This document shows, piece by piece, positions 16,223-23,812 of a DNA stretch of 38,959 bases; position 1 is the stretch's first letter, and each line of letters starts with the position of its first letter. Under the pieces are notes generated by a model. That model did not search any database. It was not told the DNA's origin and saw nothing but the letters and a program-made list of their open reading frames with translations. Both the position numbers and the translations under genes were made by a program. This DNA is from Gammaproteobacteria bacterium (lineage in GTDB: Bacteria > Pseudomonadota > Gammaproteobacteria > DSM-16500). The stretch spans positions 1 through 38,959 of the forward strand of contig JAJONP010000023.1 in the NCBI GenBank assembly GCA_021323555.1, in the 5' to 3' direction.

Positions 16223-16453
16223 TTATTGAGCATGAGTTTTTTTTGTTACAGAACTTAAAGCTTCTCTGATTTTAATGAGTTCTTTTAAAATATCTATTAA
16301 GTAATCAATAACTAAAAATAGAGAGGATATGACAATACAAGCAGACGAAATTGTGAAAAAGTTAATACCATCCATGCGTCCGGTAAACCAAAGGAAGGCT
16401 GCAACAATAGTCGCAATTAAGAAACGTATATTTTGCCTCTCGTAGTTCGCCAT
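16223..16453 (-). CDS. Small two-helix membrane protein
   Basis: The 76-residue product has two hydrophobic segments (about residues 9-24 and 31-52) and a basic amphipathic tail with LIDILKELIKIREAL. The ATG is preceded by a strong AAAGGAGAT ribosome site. No family was recognised. It lies inside the tRNA-bounded island, next to the second 84-bp repeat. Confidence 0.5.
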   Translation of the reverse strand: MANYERQNIRFLIATIVAAFLWFTGRMDGINFFTISSACIVISSLFLVIDYLIDILKELIKIREALSSVTKKTHAQ

Positions 16454-16492
16454 TCAGGATCTCCTTTACCCGTAAAATCTTATAAGTTTCTA

Positions 16493-16576
16493 AATTAGCT
16501 GTAATAAAACTGATCTAACTAACCCATAATTATAAGTTATTCTATCTTACTTTGTTACAATTTCGCTACACTGTAT
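16493..16576. repeat. 84-bp direct repeat, copy 2
   Basis: This is the second copy of the segment at 15124-15207, same orientation, about 81% identical without gaps. The copies are 1369 bases apart and enclose the regulator and the small membrane protein gene. This suggests a tandem or nested insertion, or an old duplication of an island end. Confidence 0.65.
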
Positions 16577-16635
16577 CACGATTACTTAAGAAATGTTTTT
16601 TAAGGAGTTATAAGTGCCTATGCAAATTCATAGTA

Positions 16636-17724
16636 TTATTTTTTCTTTTTTTTAGATTTAATAAAGTCAGCGTTTAATTCCATTTCAATTTCTTCTATAG
16701 TAGGCAAGCTAGTTTGTAGTTTTTTAGGTAAAGCTTTTGAAAGCTGATATTCAGAAATTCCTATGGGTTTTTTAATATCACGTAATGAATATTCAGCAAA
16801 TATTTTATTTTTCTTTTCGCATAATAAAAGACCAATACTGGGATTATCGTGAGGAGTTTTTAATAACTCATCTACTGCTGACAAATAGAAATTTAATTTC
16901 CCTGCGTGTTCTGGTTTAAATTCTCCTTTTTTAATTTCTATCACAAAATAGCTGCGAAGTTTAAGATGATAAAATAGAAGATCAAGCCTAAATTCACGCC
17001 GATCAATAACCAAGGAATATTGGTTGCCAATAAAAGCAAAACCTTGTCCTAATTCAAGCATAAATTGGGTAATATGCGCTACAATTCCCCTTTCAATCTC
17101 TTGCTCATGAGCATCTTTTCCAACAGTCAGGAAATGAAATTTATAAGGGTCTTTCAATATTTCTTCTGCCAATGCAGATTGAGATTCTGGCAATCTTTGA
17201 TGAAAATTACTCGTTTTAATTTTTTTAGGCCCTTGACGTTTATACAGCTTGCCTTCTATTTGGGAAATAAGTTGACGGTATGACCATCCGTTTTGAAGTG
17301 TTTGTTTGGCATACCAATCTCTCTCTTCTTTTTGTTTCACTATTCTTAATAGTGCTATATTATGACTCCAGGGTAATTGGCTAGACACTGTCTGACCAAT
17401 TTTAAATTTAGGATAAGACTGAGCAAATAATTTCATATTTTTTAAATTAGCAACAGAAAAGCCTTCCGTATCAGGAAAGCTATGCTGCAAATCTTCTGCT
17501 AACACTCCAAGCAGATTGTCTCCCCATTTTGAAACTTTCTGTTTTTTAAGAATTAAAGTACCCACTTCCCAATAAAATTCCAACAAGATTTTATTAACTA
17601 CAATGGATGCTTGTAATTGTGTCGTACGAATTTTACTTTTAATCTTTAATAAAAAAGACTTGTAGCGAGGGTCTATGCGAAAAGACGTTACTCTAGCTAA
17701 GGTGTTAGTTTTATTTTTCTTCAT
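16636..17724 (-). CDS. DUF1016/YhcG-family PD-(D/E)XK nuclease-like protein
   Basis: From the ATG at 17724 the product has 362 residues. The N-terminal DUF1016 part reads LLEFYWEVGTLILKKQ, WGDNLLGVLAEDLQHSFPDT, GFSVANLKNMKLFAQSYP and LPWSHNIALLRIVKQ. The C-terminal nuclease-like part reads FRLDLLFYHLKLRSYFVIEI followed by KKGEFKPEHAGKLNFYLSAV; D, E and K are the expected active residues. The family occurs in mobile islands and near defence genes; its role is unsettled. A frame from 17820 adds residues only by reading through the tRNA and is rejected. The C-terminus ends in a Lys run. Confidence 0.85.
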   Translation of the reverse strand: MKKNKTNTLARVTSFRIDPRYKSFLLKIKSKIRTTQLQASIVVNKILLEFYWEVGTLILKKQKVSKWGDNLLGVLAEDLQHSFPDTEGFSVANLKNMKLFAQSYPKFKIGQTVSSQLPWSHNIALLRIVKQKEERDWYAKQTLQNGWSYRQLISQIEGKLYKRQGPKKIKTSNFHQRLPESQSALAEEILKDPYKFHFLTVGKDAHEQEIERGIVAHITQFMLELGQGFAFIGNQYSLVIDRREFRLDLLFYHLKLRSYFVIEIKKGEFKPEHAGKLNFYLSAVDELLKTPHDNPSIGLLLCEKKNKIFAEYSLRDIKKPIGISEYQLSKALPKKLQTSLPTIEEIEMELNADFIKSKKKKK

Positions 17725-17740
17725 TATTTCACTATTTTTA

Positions 17741-17766
17741 TTGATGGGCCGTGTTGGGATCGAACC
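17741..17766. repeat. 26-bp direct repeat, right copy (putative att site)
   Basis: It is identical to 15031-15056. Here the tRNA-Lys-type 3' end is joined at the T loop to the 5' two-thirds of a tRNA-His, so the junction lies within or just before the shared TTCGATC/GGTTCGATCCC segment. Confidence 0.65.
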
Positions 17767-17818
17767 CGCGACAACTGGAATCACAATCCAGGGCTCTACC
17801 GGCTGAGCTACGTCCACC
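17745..17818 (-). tRNA. Chimeric tRNA-His(GTG) with a tRNA-Lys 3' end
   Basis: The 5' part is a normal tRNA-His: GGTGGACG, D arm TAGCTCAGCCGGTAGAGC, and anticodon arm CCTGG-ATTGTGA-TTCCAG with anticodon GTG. From the T loop on it carries CCAACACGGCCCA, the same as the tRNA-Lys fragment at 15035. The T stem (GCGGG/CCAAC) and acceptor stem (GTGGACG/ACGGCCC) then have many mismatches, so the gene is probably not functional as it stands. It sits first after tRNA-Pro and tRNA-Arg, a common gammaproteobacterial order. CCA is not encoded. Confidence 0.75.
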
Positions 17819-17836
17819 AAAAACTTTTTTATCGTC

Positions 17837-17913
<77 letters not shown>

Positions 17914-17951
17914 ATTTTACCGCATTTTTTAGCCCAAAAAGCGCAAATTGA

Positions 17952-18025
17952 TCGGGGTAGAGGGATTCGAACCCCCGACATCCTGCTCCCAAAGCAGGCG
18001 CGCTACCAGACTGCGCTATACCCCG
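17952..18025 (-). tRNA. tRNA-Pro(TGG)
   Basis: The minus strand folds as a complete cloverleaf. The acceptor is CGGGGTA/TACCCCG, with D arm TAGCGCAGTCTGGTAGCGC, anticodon arm CCTGC-TTTGGGA-GCAGG (anticodon TGG), T arm CGGGG-TTCGAAT-CCCTC and discriminator A. CCA is not encoded. It is the first gene of the tRNA operon. Confidence 0.95.
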
Positions 18026-18065
18026 AATTTTGTTGCACTTGTATCCCTCAGCGCAATGGTTTGGA

Positions 18066-18094
18066 ATCATACTAGGCAAAAAGATAACAGTCAA
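18066..18094 (-). promoter_or_regulatory. Sigma-70 promoter of the tRNA operon
   Basis: On the minus strand TTGACT (18094-18089) and TATGAT (18071-18066) are spaced by 17 bases, about 40 bases upstream of tRNA-Pro. This is close to consensus and in the right place. The divergent folD gene has a TATAAT-type box at 18133-18138 with no clear -35. Confidence 0.65.
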
Positions 18095-18173
18095 TTTCTT
18101 TAAAATGACCTAATAAATCTTTTCTAATCCTGTATAATCTCGGCTGTTTATCAATAAAATTGGAACACCTATC

Positions 18174-19028
18174 ATGACAGCCAAGCTTCTCGATGGCAAA
18201 TTACTCGCAAAAAAAATTCGTGCCGAGATTGCAGAGGAAATTTGTTTAAGAACACAACAAGGCATACGATCTCCTGGACTCGGTGTGATTCTAGTAGGGG
18301 ACGATCCTGCTTCACATCTTTATGTCCGTAACAAACGCCAAGCGTGTGAGGAAACAGGCATCCGCTCTATTTATCATTCTTTACCCGCGAATACGCCAGA
18401 AACTGATTTGATTCACTTAATTCAACAGATGAATCAAGACACTGCTATTGATGGCATTCTTTTACAATTGCCTCTTCCCAAGTCTATAGATAGTCATAAA
18501 TTATTAGAACTCATTCATCCGAATAAAGATATTGATGGATTTCACCCTTATAATCTTGGCCGATTGGCGCAACGATGTCCTTTGCTTCGCCCCTGTACGC
18601 CTTATGGGATTATGACTTTATTAAGTAGTATTCAAGAGACTTATAAAAATCGTCATGCTGTGATTGTGGGTGCGTCTAATATTGTGGGGAGACCACTCGC
18701 GCTTGAATTTCTATTAGCAGGAAGTACAGTGACGGTTTGTCATCGCTTTACTCAAAATCTACCTTTTTATGTATCGCAGGCGGATATTTTAGTCTCTGCG
18801 GTAGGCAAATTAGATATTATTAAAGGCGATTGGATTAAACCAGGTGCGATAGTTATTGATGTTGGAACGAATCGACTACCGGATGGTTCTATAAGAGGGG
18901 ATGTTGAATTTGATGTAGCCCGTGATAGAGCCGCCTGGATTACGCCAGTACCCGGCGGAGTAGGTCCTATGACAATTGCTATGTTATTAAAAAATACTTT
19001 GCTCGCTGCTGCCAGTCGTTCCTGCTAA
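18174..19028 (+). CDS. folD: Methylenetetrahydrofolate dehydrogenase/cyclohydrolase FolD
   Basis: FolD converts 5,10-methylene-THF to 5,10-methenyl- and then 10-formyl-THF in the cytoplasm, using NADP. The 284-residue product has [18 protein letters not shown] with Y50 and the catalytic K54, then [10 protein letters not shown], the signature [11 protein letters not shown], and PCTPYGIM. The Rossmann motif is [10 protein letters not shown], followed by [17 protein letters not shown] near the end. Length is normal (E. coli 288). It stands alone, divergent from the tRNA genes. Confidence 0.97.
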   Translation: MTAKLLDGKLLAKKIRAEIAEEICLRTQQGIRSPGLGVILVGDDPASHLYVRNKRQACEETGIRSIYHSLPANTPETDLIHLIQQMNQDTAIDGILLQLPLPKSIDSHKLLELIHPNKDIDGFHPYNLGRLAQRCPLLRPCTPYGIMTLLSSIQETYKNRHAVIVGASNIVGRPLALEFLLAGSTVTVCHRFTQNLPFYVSQADILVSAVGKLDIIKGDWIKPGAIVIDVGTNRLPDGSIRGDVEFDVARDRAAWITPVPGGVGPMTIAMLLKNTLLAAASRSC

Positions 19029-19140
19029 AAAGCGTGGGATCTGTATGTTGCGCGTCACCTATTAAAAATACCGCATCGCTTAGAGTTAGCGAGAATTCTT
19101 TTTGCGGGATAATCATAAGAAATATACCTAATAACCCTTA

Positions 19141-19169
19141 TTGCACCTCCCGCCTCTCCTCAGTATACT
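19141..19169 (+). promoter_or_regulatory. Putative sigma-70 promoter
   Basis: TTGCAC (19141-19146) and TATACT (19164-19169) are 17 bases apart and lie about 50 bases upstream of the small gene at 19221. Nothing else was seen in 19029-19140. Confidence 0.5.
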
Positions 19170-19220
19170 CATCAGTTATTTCTCTTGTATGAGAATCATT
19201 CAGTTGAAAGGAGATCAGCT

Positions 19221-19382
19221 ATGGAAAGCAATGCAAAGCAACTTAACAAAGAAAGAGTGGCAATTCTGAGTAAAATATTAGGTATTCCAAAACCACAGGC
19301 ATGGAGTTTACTCGAAGGTCATTCTGCAACTGATCCTCTTGTATTAAAAAAATTAGCACATGAGTTTGAGTTAAATTTATAA
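19221..19382 (+). CDS. Small HTH-like protein of unknown function
   Basis: The ATG at 19221 has an AAAGGAGAT ribosome site and a promoter-like pair upstream. It gives 53 residues: a basic start, then NKERVAILSKILGIPKPQAW and SLLEGHSATDPLVLKKLAHE. The pattern of short helices resembles part of a helix-turn-helix of the Xre type, but it is too short to be sure. A 65-codon version starts at 19185. The stop overlaps the end of the convergent Sel1 gene by six bases. Confidence 0.5.
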   Translation: MESNAKQLNKERVAILSKILGIPKPQAWSLLEGHSATDPLVLKKLAHEFELNL

Positions 19383-20789
19383 CTGGTTTGTGTATTTTTG
19401 ATAGTACGTTTGTGCTTGCTGTTTGGCGGCGTTTATTTCATCCGCATTCATGTCGTGGGCTAATTTATCGCGCAATTTAATAGCCGCATTTCGTATGTCG
19501 TTATTGCTGGAAGTTGAAGCAAGATTCAACCAAACGTAAGCAAGCGTCTTGTTTTTAGGAATGCCTTGGCCTTGTTGATACATCACGCCAAGTAATAGCT
19601 GAGCATTATCCATGCCTTGTTCTGCTGCTTTGCTATACCAATAAGCGGCTGATGGCATATCGCTTGGAATGCCTGTTCCTTGCTGATAAAACAAGCCGAC
19701 CATATACTGCGCGTTGGCTGATCCCTCTTTTGCTGACGTGAGATACCAGGTAAATGCTTGCCTGTCATCCTTAGGTACACCCAGTCCATTATGATAGACA
19801 TAACCTACAGCAAATTGCGCTTCAGGAAAATTTTGTTGTGCTGCTTTCAAGTACCACTCTAATGCTTTCTGTGGGTTTTTGGGAACTCCAATACCATTAG
19901 ATGTTAAAAATCCAAGAAAATACTGCGCTCTGGGTAATGCTTGATCTGCTGCTTTGGTGACCCAGTTGACTGCTAAGGCTAAATTGGCGGGGGTGCCTTG
20001 TCCATTATAATAAGCGATGCCTAAATTATATTGTGCGATAGCAAGATTTTCTTCCGCCGCTTGTTTATACCAGGAAAAAGCCTGCGTTTTATCAAGTGCA
20101 GTGCCTTGGCCTAAACTATGCATTAAACCTAACATAAATTTAGCGGGTGTGAAGCCTTGTTGTGCGGCTAAATTAAACCAATGAATGGCTTGGTTATAAT
20201 CTTTATTGCTTGCTCCACCTAAATAATACATTAAACCTAAATTATATTGTGCTTGTACTAATCCTGCTGTAGCTGCCTTTGCATACCAATTCATTGCATC
20301 CGTCAGATTTTGAGTGACCCCAAAGCCTTTGGCATACATATACCCCAGCATATATTGCGCAGATGGATTGCCACGCAATGCAGCCTGGTTAAATAAAGTG
20401 ATGGCTTGCGTTAAGCCTTGCGATGCTCCTATGCCATAATAATACATCATGCCATACGCAAATTGGCCTTCAGGCAATCCTGCTGCACTGGCTTTAGCAT
20501 ACCAGGCTGTTGCGAGATCATTCTGTAGGGTTGTGCCAAAACCATGTTGATAAAAATACGCTAGCATATACTGAGCGACAGGGATGCCTTTTTCAGCATA
20601 GTCTTTGTAGATAGCAAATGCTTTCTCATATTCCTTATTTTTAAACGCTGAATAAGCTTCTGGTAGCTTTTGTTCGGCTGCTTTTTGCTGGAAGAATACG
20701 ATATTGGAATCGGTAGCAAGTAAAAAATGTGGGGTAAATCCTGATAAAATAATACTGGTTAATAAAATTTCCTTTATCCTATTTTTCAT
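19377..20789 (-). CDS. Secreted Sel1-repeat (TPR-like) protein
   Basis: The 470-residue product has a signal peptide (about 1-26, after FLLA-TDS) and then about eleven Sel1 repeats of 36 residues. Their pattern is 'AxxxYxxAAxxGxxxAQYxLGxxYxxGxGVxxD', from about residue 40 to 435. Sel1 proteins form protein-binding solenoids. Legionella relatives such as LpnE and EnhC act in host-cell entry or vacuole trafficking, so an envelope or host-interaction role is possible here by family only. It starts two bases downstream of the rocD stop on the same strand, so the two are probably cotranscribed. Confidence 0.88.
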   Translation of the reverse strand: MKNRIKEILLTSIILSGFTPHFLLATDSNIVFFQQKAAEQKLPEAYSAFKNKEYEKAFAIYKDYAEKGIPVAQYMLAYFYQHGFGTTLQNDLATAWYAKASAAGLPEGQFAYGMMYYYGIGASQGLTQAITLFNQAALRGNPSAQYMLGYMYAKGFGVTQNLTDAMNWYAKAATAGLVQAQYNLGLMYYLGGASNKDYNQAIHWFNLAAQQGFTPAKFMLGLMHSLGQGTALDKTQAFSWYKQAAEENLAIAQYNLGIAYYNGQGTPANLALAVNWVTKAADQALPRAQYFLGFLTSNGIGVPKNPQKALEWYLKAAQQNFPEAQFAVGYVYHNGLGVPKDDRQAFTWYLTSAKEGSANAQYMVGLFYQQGTGIPSDMPSAAYWYSKAAEQGMDNAQLLLGVMYQQGQGIPKNKTLAYVWLNLASTSSNNDIRNAAIKLRDKLAHDMNADEINAAKQQAQTYYQKYTNQL

Positions 20790-20791
20790 GG

Positions 20792-22000
20792 TTAATGTTT
20801 CCTGTCTGCTTGGGTTAATACTTGCGTAATGACTGCAATCACTTGATCAATTTGTTCCTGAGTAATAATCAGTGGAGGCGCGAGGCGAATGACGGTGTGA
20901 TGCGTCTCTTTAGTGAGTATGCCTCCTTCCATTAATTTTAAACACAGTTCTCTCGCCGAATAATAACGTGTGTTAATACTGAGGCCGAGCAATAATCCTT
21001 TTCCTCGTACTTCCTCAATCAAGGGGGATTGTATTTTCTTTAAATGCTGCATTAAATAATCACCCATTTCTGCAGCGCGTGCAATCAGATTTTCGTTAGC
21101 TAATACATTCAACGCTGCCAATCCAACCGTTGCTGCAAGTGGATTCCCGCCAAACGTACTGCCATGATCGCCAGGTGTAAAAACATCCATGATGTCTTTA
21201 CGGCTTAAGAAAACAGAAACAGGGAGTAAGCCACCGCCTAAAGCTTTTCCTAATAATACGCCATCAGGTGTTACATTTTCATGCTGACAAGCGAGAAATT
21301 TTCCCGTTCGGCCAATACCTGTTTGTATTTCATCGCAAATAAGTAATACATTATATTTGCGGCAAATCTCCGCGCATTTTTTTAAATACCCTACAGGTGG
21401 AACAATAATTCCGCCTTCGCCTTGGACGGGCTCTACTAAAAATGCGGCCGTGTTAGGTGTGATGGCTTGCTCAAGCGCTGCTGCATCACCATAAGGAATT
21501 TGTTTAAAGCCGCGAGGGAAAGGACCAAAGCCTGCGCGATATTGGGGTTCAGAAGACATGCCCACAATAGTGATCGTTCGGCCATGAAAATTACCTACAC
21601 AAGTGATAATCTCAGCCTGATTTTCTGGAATATTTTTTATAGTATATGCCCATTTACGCGCTGCTTTTAAAGCAGTCTCCACGGCTTCTGCGCCAGTATT
21701 CATCGGCAATGCTTTTTCCTGGCCTGTGAGTTCACAAATCTTTTGTAAAAACGTACCTAATTTATCTGTATAAAAAGCACGAGATACCATTGTTAATGTA
21801 TGCGCTTGTTCTGTGAGTGCTCTGACCAGTACAGGATGGCAATGTCCATGGCTCACTGCTGAATAAGCGCTCATCATGTCAATATAGCGTTTACCTTCTT
21901 CATCCCATACGTAAATGCCATTGCCTCGTGTGATTACCACTGGCAATGGATCATAATTATGTGCGCCATATAAATATTCTTGATCAATGATAGAATGCAT
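20792..22000 (-). CDS. rocD: Ornithine-oxo-acid aminotransferase RocD
   Basis: This PLP enzyme transfers the delta-amino group of ornithine to 2-oxoglutarate, linking arginine and glutamate/proline metabolism. The 402-residue product matches ornithine aminotransferase more than ArgD. It begins HNYDPLPVVITRGNGIYVWD, with SAYSAVSHGHCHP at about 44-56, NTGAEAVETALKAARKW at about 101-117, the PLP-contacting LLICDEIQTGIGRTGK with D223, and LLGKALGGG with the Schiff-base K252. The length is normal. It lies 74 bases downstream of the 6S RNA on the same strand. Confidence 0.9.
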   Translation of the reverse strand: MHSIIDQEYLYGAHNYDPLPVVITRGNGIYVWDEEGKRYIDMMSAYSAVSHGHCHPVLVRALTEQAHTLTMVSRAFYTDKLGTFLQKICELTGQEKALPMNTGAEAVETALKAARKWAYTIKNIPENQAEIITCVGNFHGRTITIVGMSSEPQYRAGFGPFPRGFKQIPYGDAAALEQAITPNTAAFLVEPVQGEGGIIVPPVGYLKKCAEICRKYNVLLICDEIQTGIGRTGKFLACQHENVTPDGVLLGKALGGGLLPVSVFLSRKDIMDVFTPGDHGSTFGGNPLAATVGLAALNVLANENLIARAAEMGDYLMQHLKKIQSPLIEEVRGKGLLLGLSINTRYYSARELCLKLMEGGILTKETHHTVIRLAPPLIITQEQIDQVIAVITQVLTQADRKH

Positions 22001-22073
22001 GATAATTCCAATAGAGATTTTAATATGTAAGTAGTATAGCGGAATCTTGGAAAATTAAAGAGAGGAATTAAAA

Positions 22074-22239
22074 GGGTATTTTTCCAGGGCGCCTTAAGAA
22101 ACCCTCTTCCTATTATGTTGGAGACCTCTGCTGCATTTTAGGCTTTCCTTTCATGAAGGACTTGCTCACCACGCTTCAAGTCGATCCCCCTTTAATTACT
22201 ATTGCACGGTTCCAGACGAAACTCCTGATAAAAATACCC
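22074..22239 (-). ncRNA. ssrS: 6S RNA
   Basis: The 166-base region folds with a long closing stem: GGGTATTTTT at the 5' end pairs with AAAAATACCC at the 3' end, and a CAGG/CCTG helix follows. Inside, the minus strand reads GGTGAGCAAGTCC...GGAAAGCCTAAAATGCAGCAG. This parallels the E. coli 6S region GGTGAGC...AAGCCTTAAAACTGCGACGA. 6S RNA mimics an open promoter and binds sigma-70 RNA polymerase. It is usually about 180 bases, so this one is slightly short; the ends are set by the closing stem. A near-consensus promoter lies immediately upstream. Classical neighbour ygfA is absent; rocD follows instead. Confidence 0.85.
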
Positions 22240-22245
22240 ATAGTG

Positions 22246-22273
22246 AGTATACAAAAGATTGTTTAATTTTCAA
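22246..22273 (-). promoter_or_regulatory. Sigma-70 promoter of 6S RNA
   Basis: On the minus strand TTGAAA (22273-22268) and TATACT (22251-22246) are 16 bases apart. The predicted start is the first G of the 6S closing stem at 22239, seven bases past the -10 box. Confidence 0.75.
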
Positions 22274-22389
22274 CCACAACCAGGGTCAAAAAATAGCACA
22301 CCCTTGATTATATTGGAAATATATATTTATATAAAATGGATGAATATTGTTACTATTAGACATTTTTAATCATCATCAGATTTTTAATC

Positions 22390-23721
22390 ATGATAAAGCA
22401 TAAACAACAAAAAATATTAACTGAAGTGGAAGCAACGATTCATGCATTAAGTCATGATGGGCGTGGTATTGCTCGCATCAATGGTAAAACCCTTTTTGTT
22501 CATGGTGCAATCCCAGGCGAAAAAGTGAAATGCCATATCACCCAACATCATCGTCACTATGATGAAGCTGTCGCAATAGATGTGGTGATTGCAGCGCCTG
22601 AGCGTGTGACTGCTGATTGTCCCCATTTTGGCGTGTGCGGCGGTTGTAGTATGCAGCATATTCATATCACCCACCAAATTCAATTTAAGCAACAAATAGT
22701 ATTAGAGCAGCTTAAACATTTTGGAAAAGTAGTGCCTCAAACTCTTTTGTCGCCTGTGATTGGTGAAGCGTGGGGTTATAGACGTAAAGCACGCTTAGGT
22801 GTGCGTTATGTCATAAAGAAAAATAAAGTGCTGGTGGGGTTTAGGGAAAAATTCAATCGTGGCCTTGCAGAGATACAACAATGTTTAGTTTTGCATCCGA
22901 GTATAGGAACACGGATGACAGCACTTGCTGAATTAATAGCAAGTCTAAGTCAGTACGACCATATTGCACAGGTTGAAGTAGCTATTGGTGATGATGCGGC
23001 TGCTTTAGTTTTTCGGAACTTGAATTCTCTCCCTGAAGAAGATTGCGTAAAATTGCGTAATTTTGGAAAGGCGACTGACTTGCATATTTATTTGCAGCCT
23101 AATTTACCTGAGCCTCTCAAAAAATTATGGCCGGAAGATCATAACGATAGACTGACTTATGCATTACCTGAATATGCACTTACTCTGCGCTTTCATCCAC
23201 TCGATTTTACCCAAGTGAATAGTGAAATTAATCAAGTGATGGTCAAACAAGCCGTTTCTCTGCTTGCACCAGAACCCACTGATTCTCTATTAGATTTATT
23301 TTGCGGGTTAGGTAATTTCACATTACCATTAGCGCGTTATGCCAAGCATATTGTGGGGGTGGAAGGTAGTGAGGGAATGGTAAAACGCGCAGAAGAAAAT
23401 GCACTTTATAATAAAATAACAAATACAAAATTTTATGCGGCCAATTTGATGGGGGCATTAGAAAATGCGCCATGGCTGCAACAAACATATGACAAGATTT
23501 TGTTAGACCCTCCACGAACAGGTGCAAAAGAAATTATTTTATATTTTTCAAAATTATCCGCAAAAAAAATCATTTATATCTCTTGTAACCCCGCAACGTT
23601 AGCGCGCGATGCAGGGGAATTGGTTCATCAACAAGGATATGCACTTACGCAAGTAGGTGTTATTAATATGTTTCCGCATACGAGTCATATCGAGTCGATT
23701 GCGGTTTTTGAGAAGAAATAA
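22390..23721 (+). CDS. rlmD: 23S rRNA (uracil-1939-C5)-methyltransferase RlmD
   Basis: RlmD methylates U1939 of 23S rRNA using SAM and contains a 4Fe-4S cluster. The 443-residue product has an N-terminal TRAM domain (about 8-65), then the cluster cysteines in CPHFGVCGGCSMQHI at about 77-91 with a further Cys near 165. The SAM-binding LLDLFCGLGNFTLPLA is at about 300-315, followed by GVEGSEGMVKRAEEN. The catalytic region reads LDPPRTGAKE and YISCNPATLARD with the nucleophile Cys. It stands in front of relA, as in many gammaproteobacteria where rlmD-relA is a common pair. Confidence 0.95.
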   Translation: MIKHKQQKILTEVEATIHALSHDGRGIARINGKTLFVHGAIPGEKVKCHITQHHRHYDEAVAIDVVIAAPERVTADCPHFGVCGGCSMQHIHITHQIQFKQQIVLEQLKHFGKVVPQTLLSPVIGEAWGYRRKARLGVRYVIKKNKVLVGFREKFNRGLAEIQQCLVLHPSIGTRMTALAELIASLSQYDHIAQVEVAIGDDAAALVFRNLNSLPEEDCVKLRNFGKATDLHIYLQPNLPEPLKKLWPEDHNDRLTYALPEYALTLRFHPLDFTQVNSEINQVMVKQAVSLLAPEPTDSLLDLFCGLGNFTLPLARYAKHIVGVEGSEGMVKRAEENALYNKITNTKFYAANLMGALENAPWLQQTYDKILLDPPRTGAKEIILYFSKLSAKKIIYISCNPATLARDAGELVHQQGYALTQVGVINMFPHTSHIESIAVFEKK

Positions 23722-23812
23722 TCAAGCGTGTAAGATAAGCCACGAAAAAAAAGATTTTGTGTGATACCATAAGCTGCTTTTGTTTTTTAAAAAGTAATTC
23801 TTATAAAAAGTA

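Noticed and set aside
17725..17820. N-terminal extension of the DUF1016 protein
   Set aside because: The extra residues are a translation of the tRNA-His chimera; the ATG at 17724 begins the conserved part.
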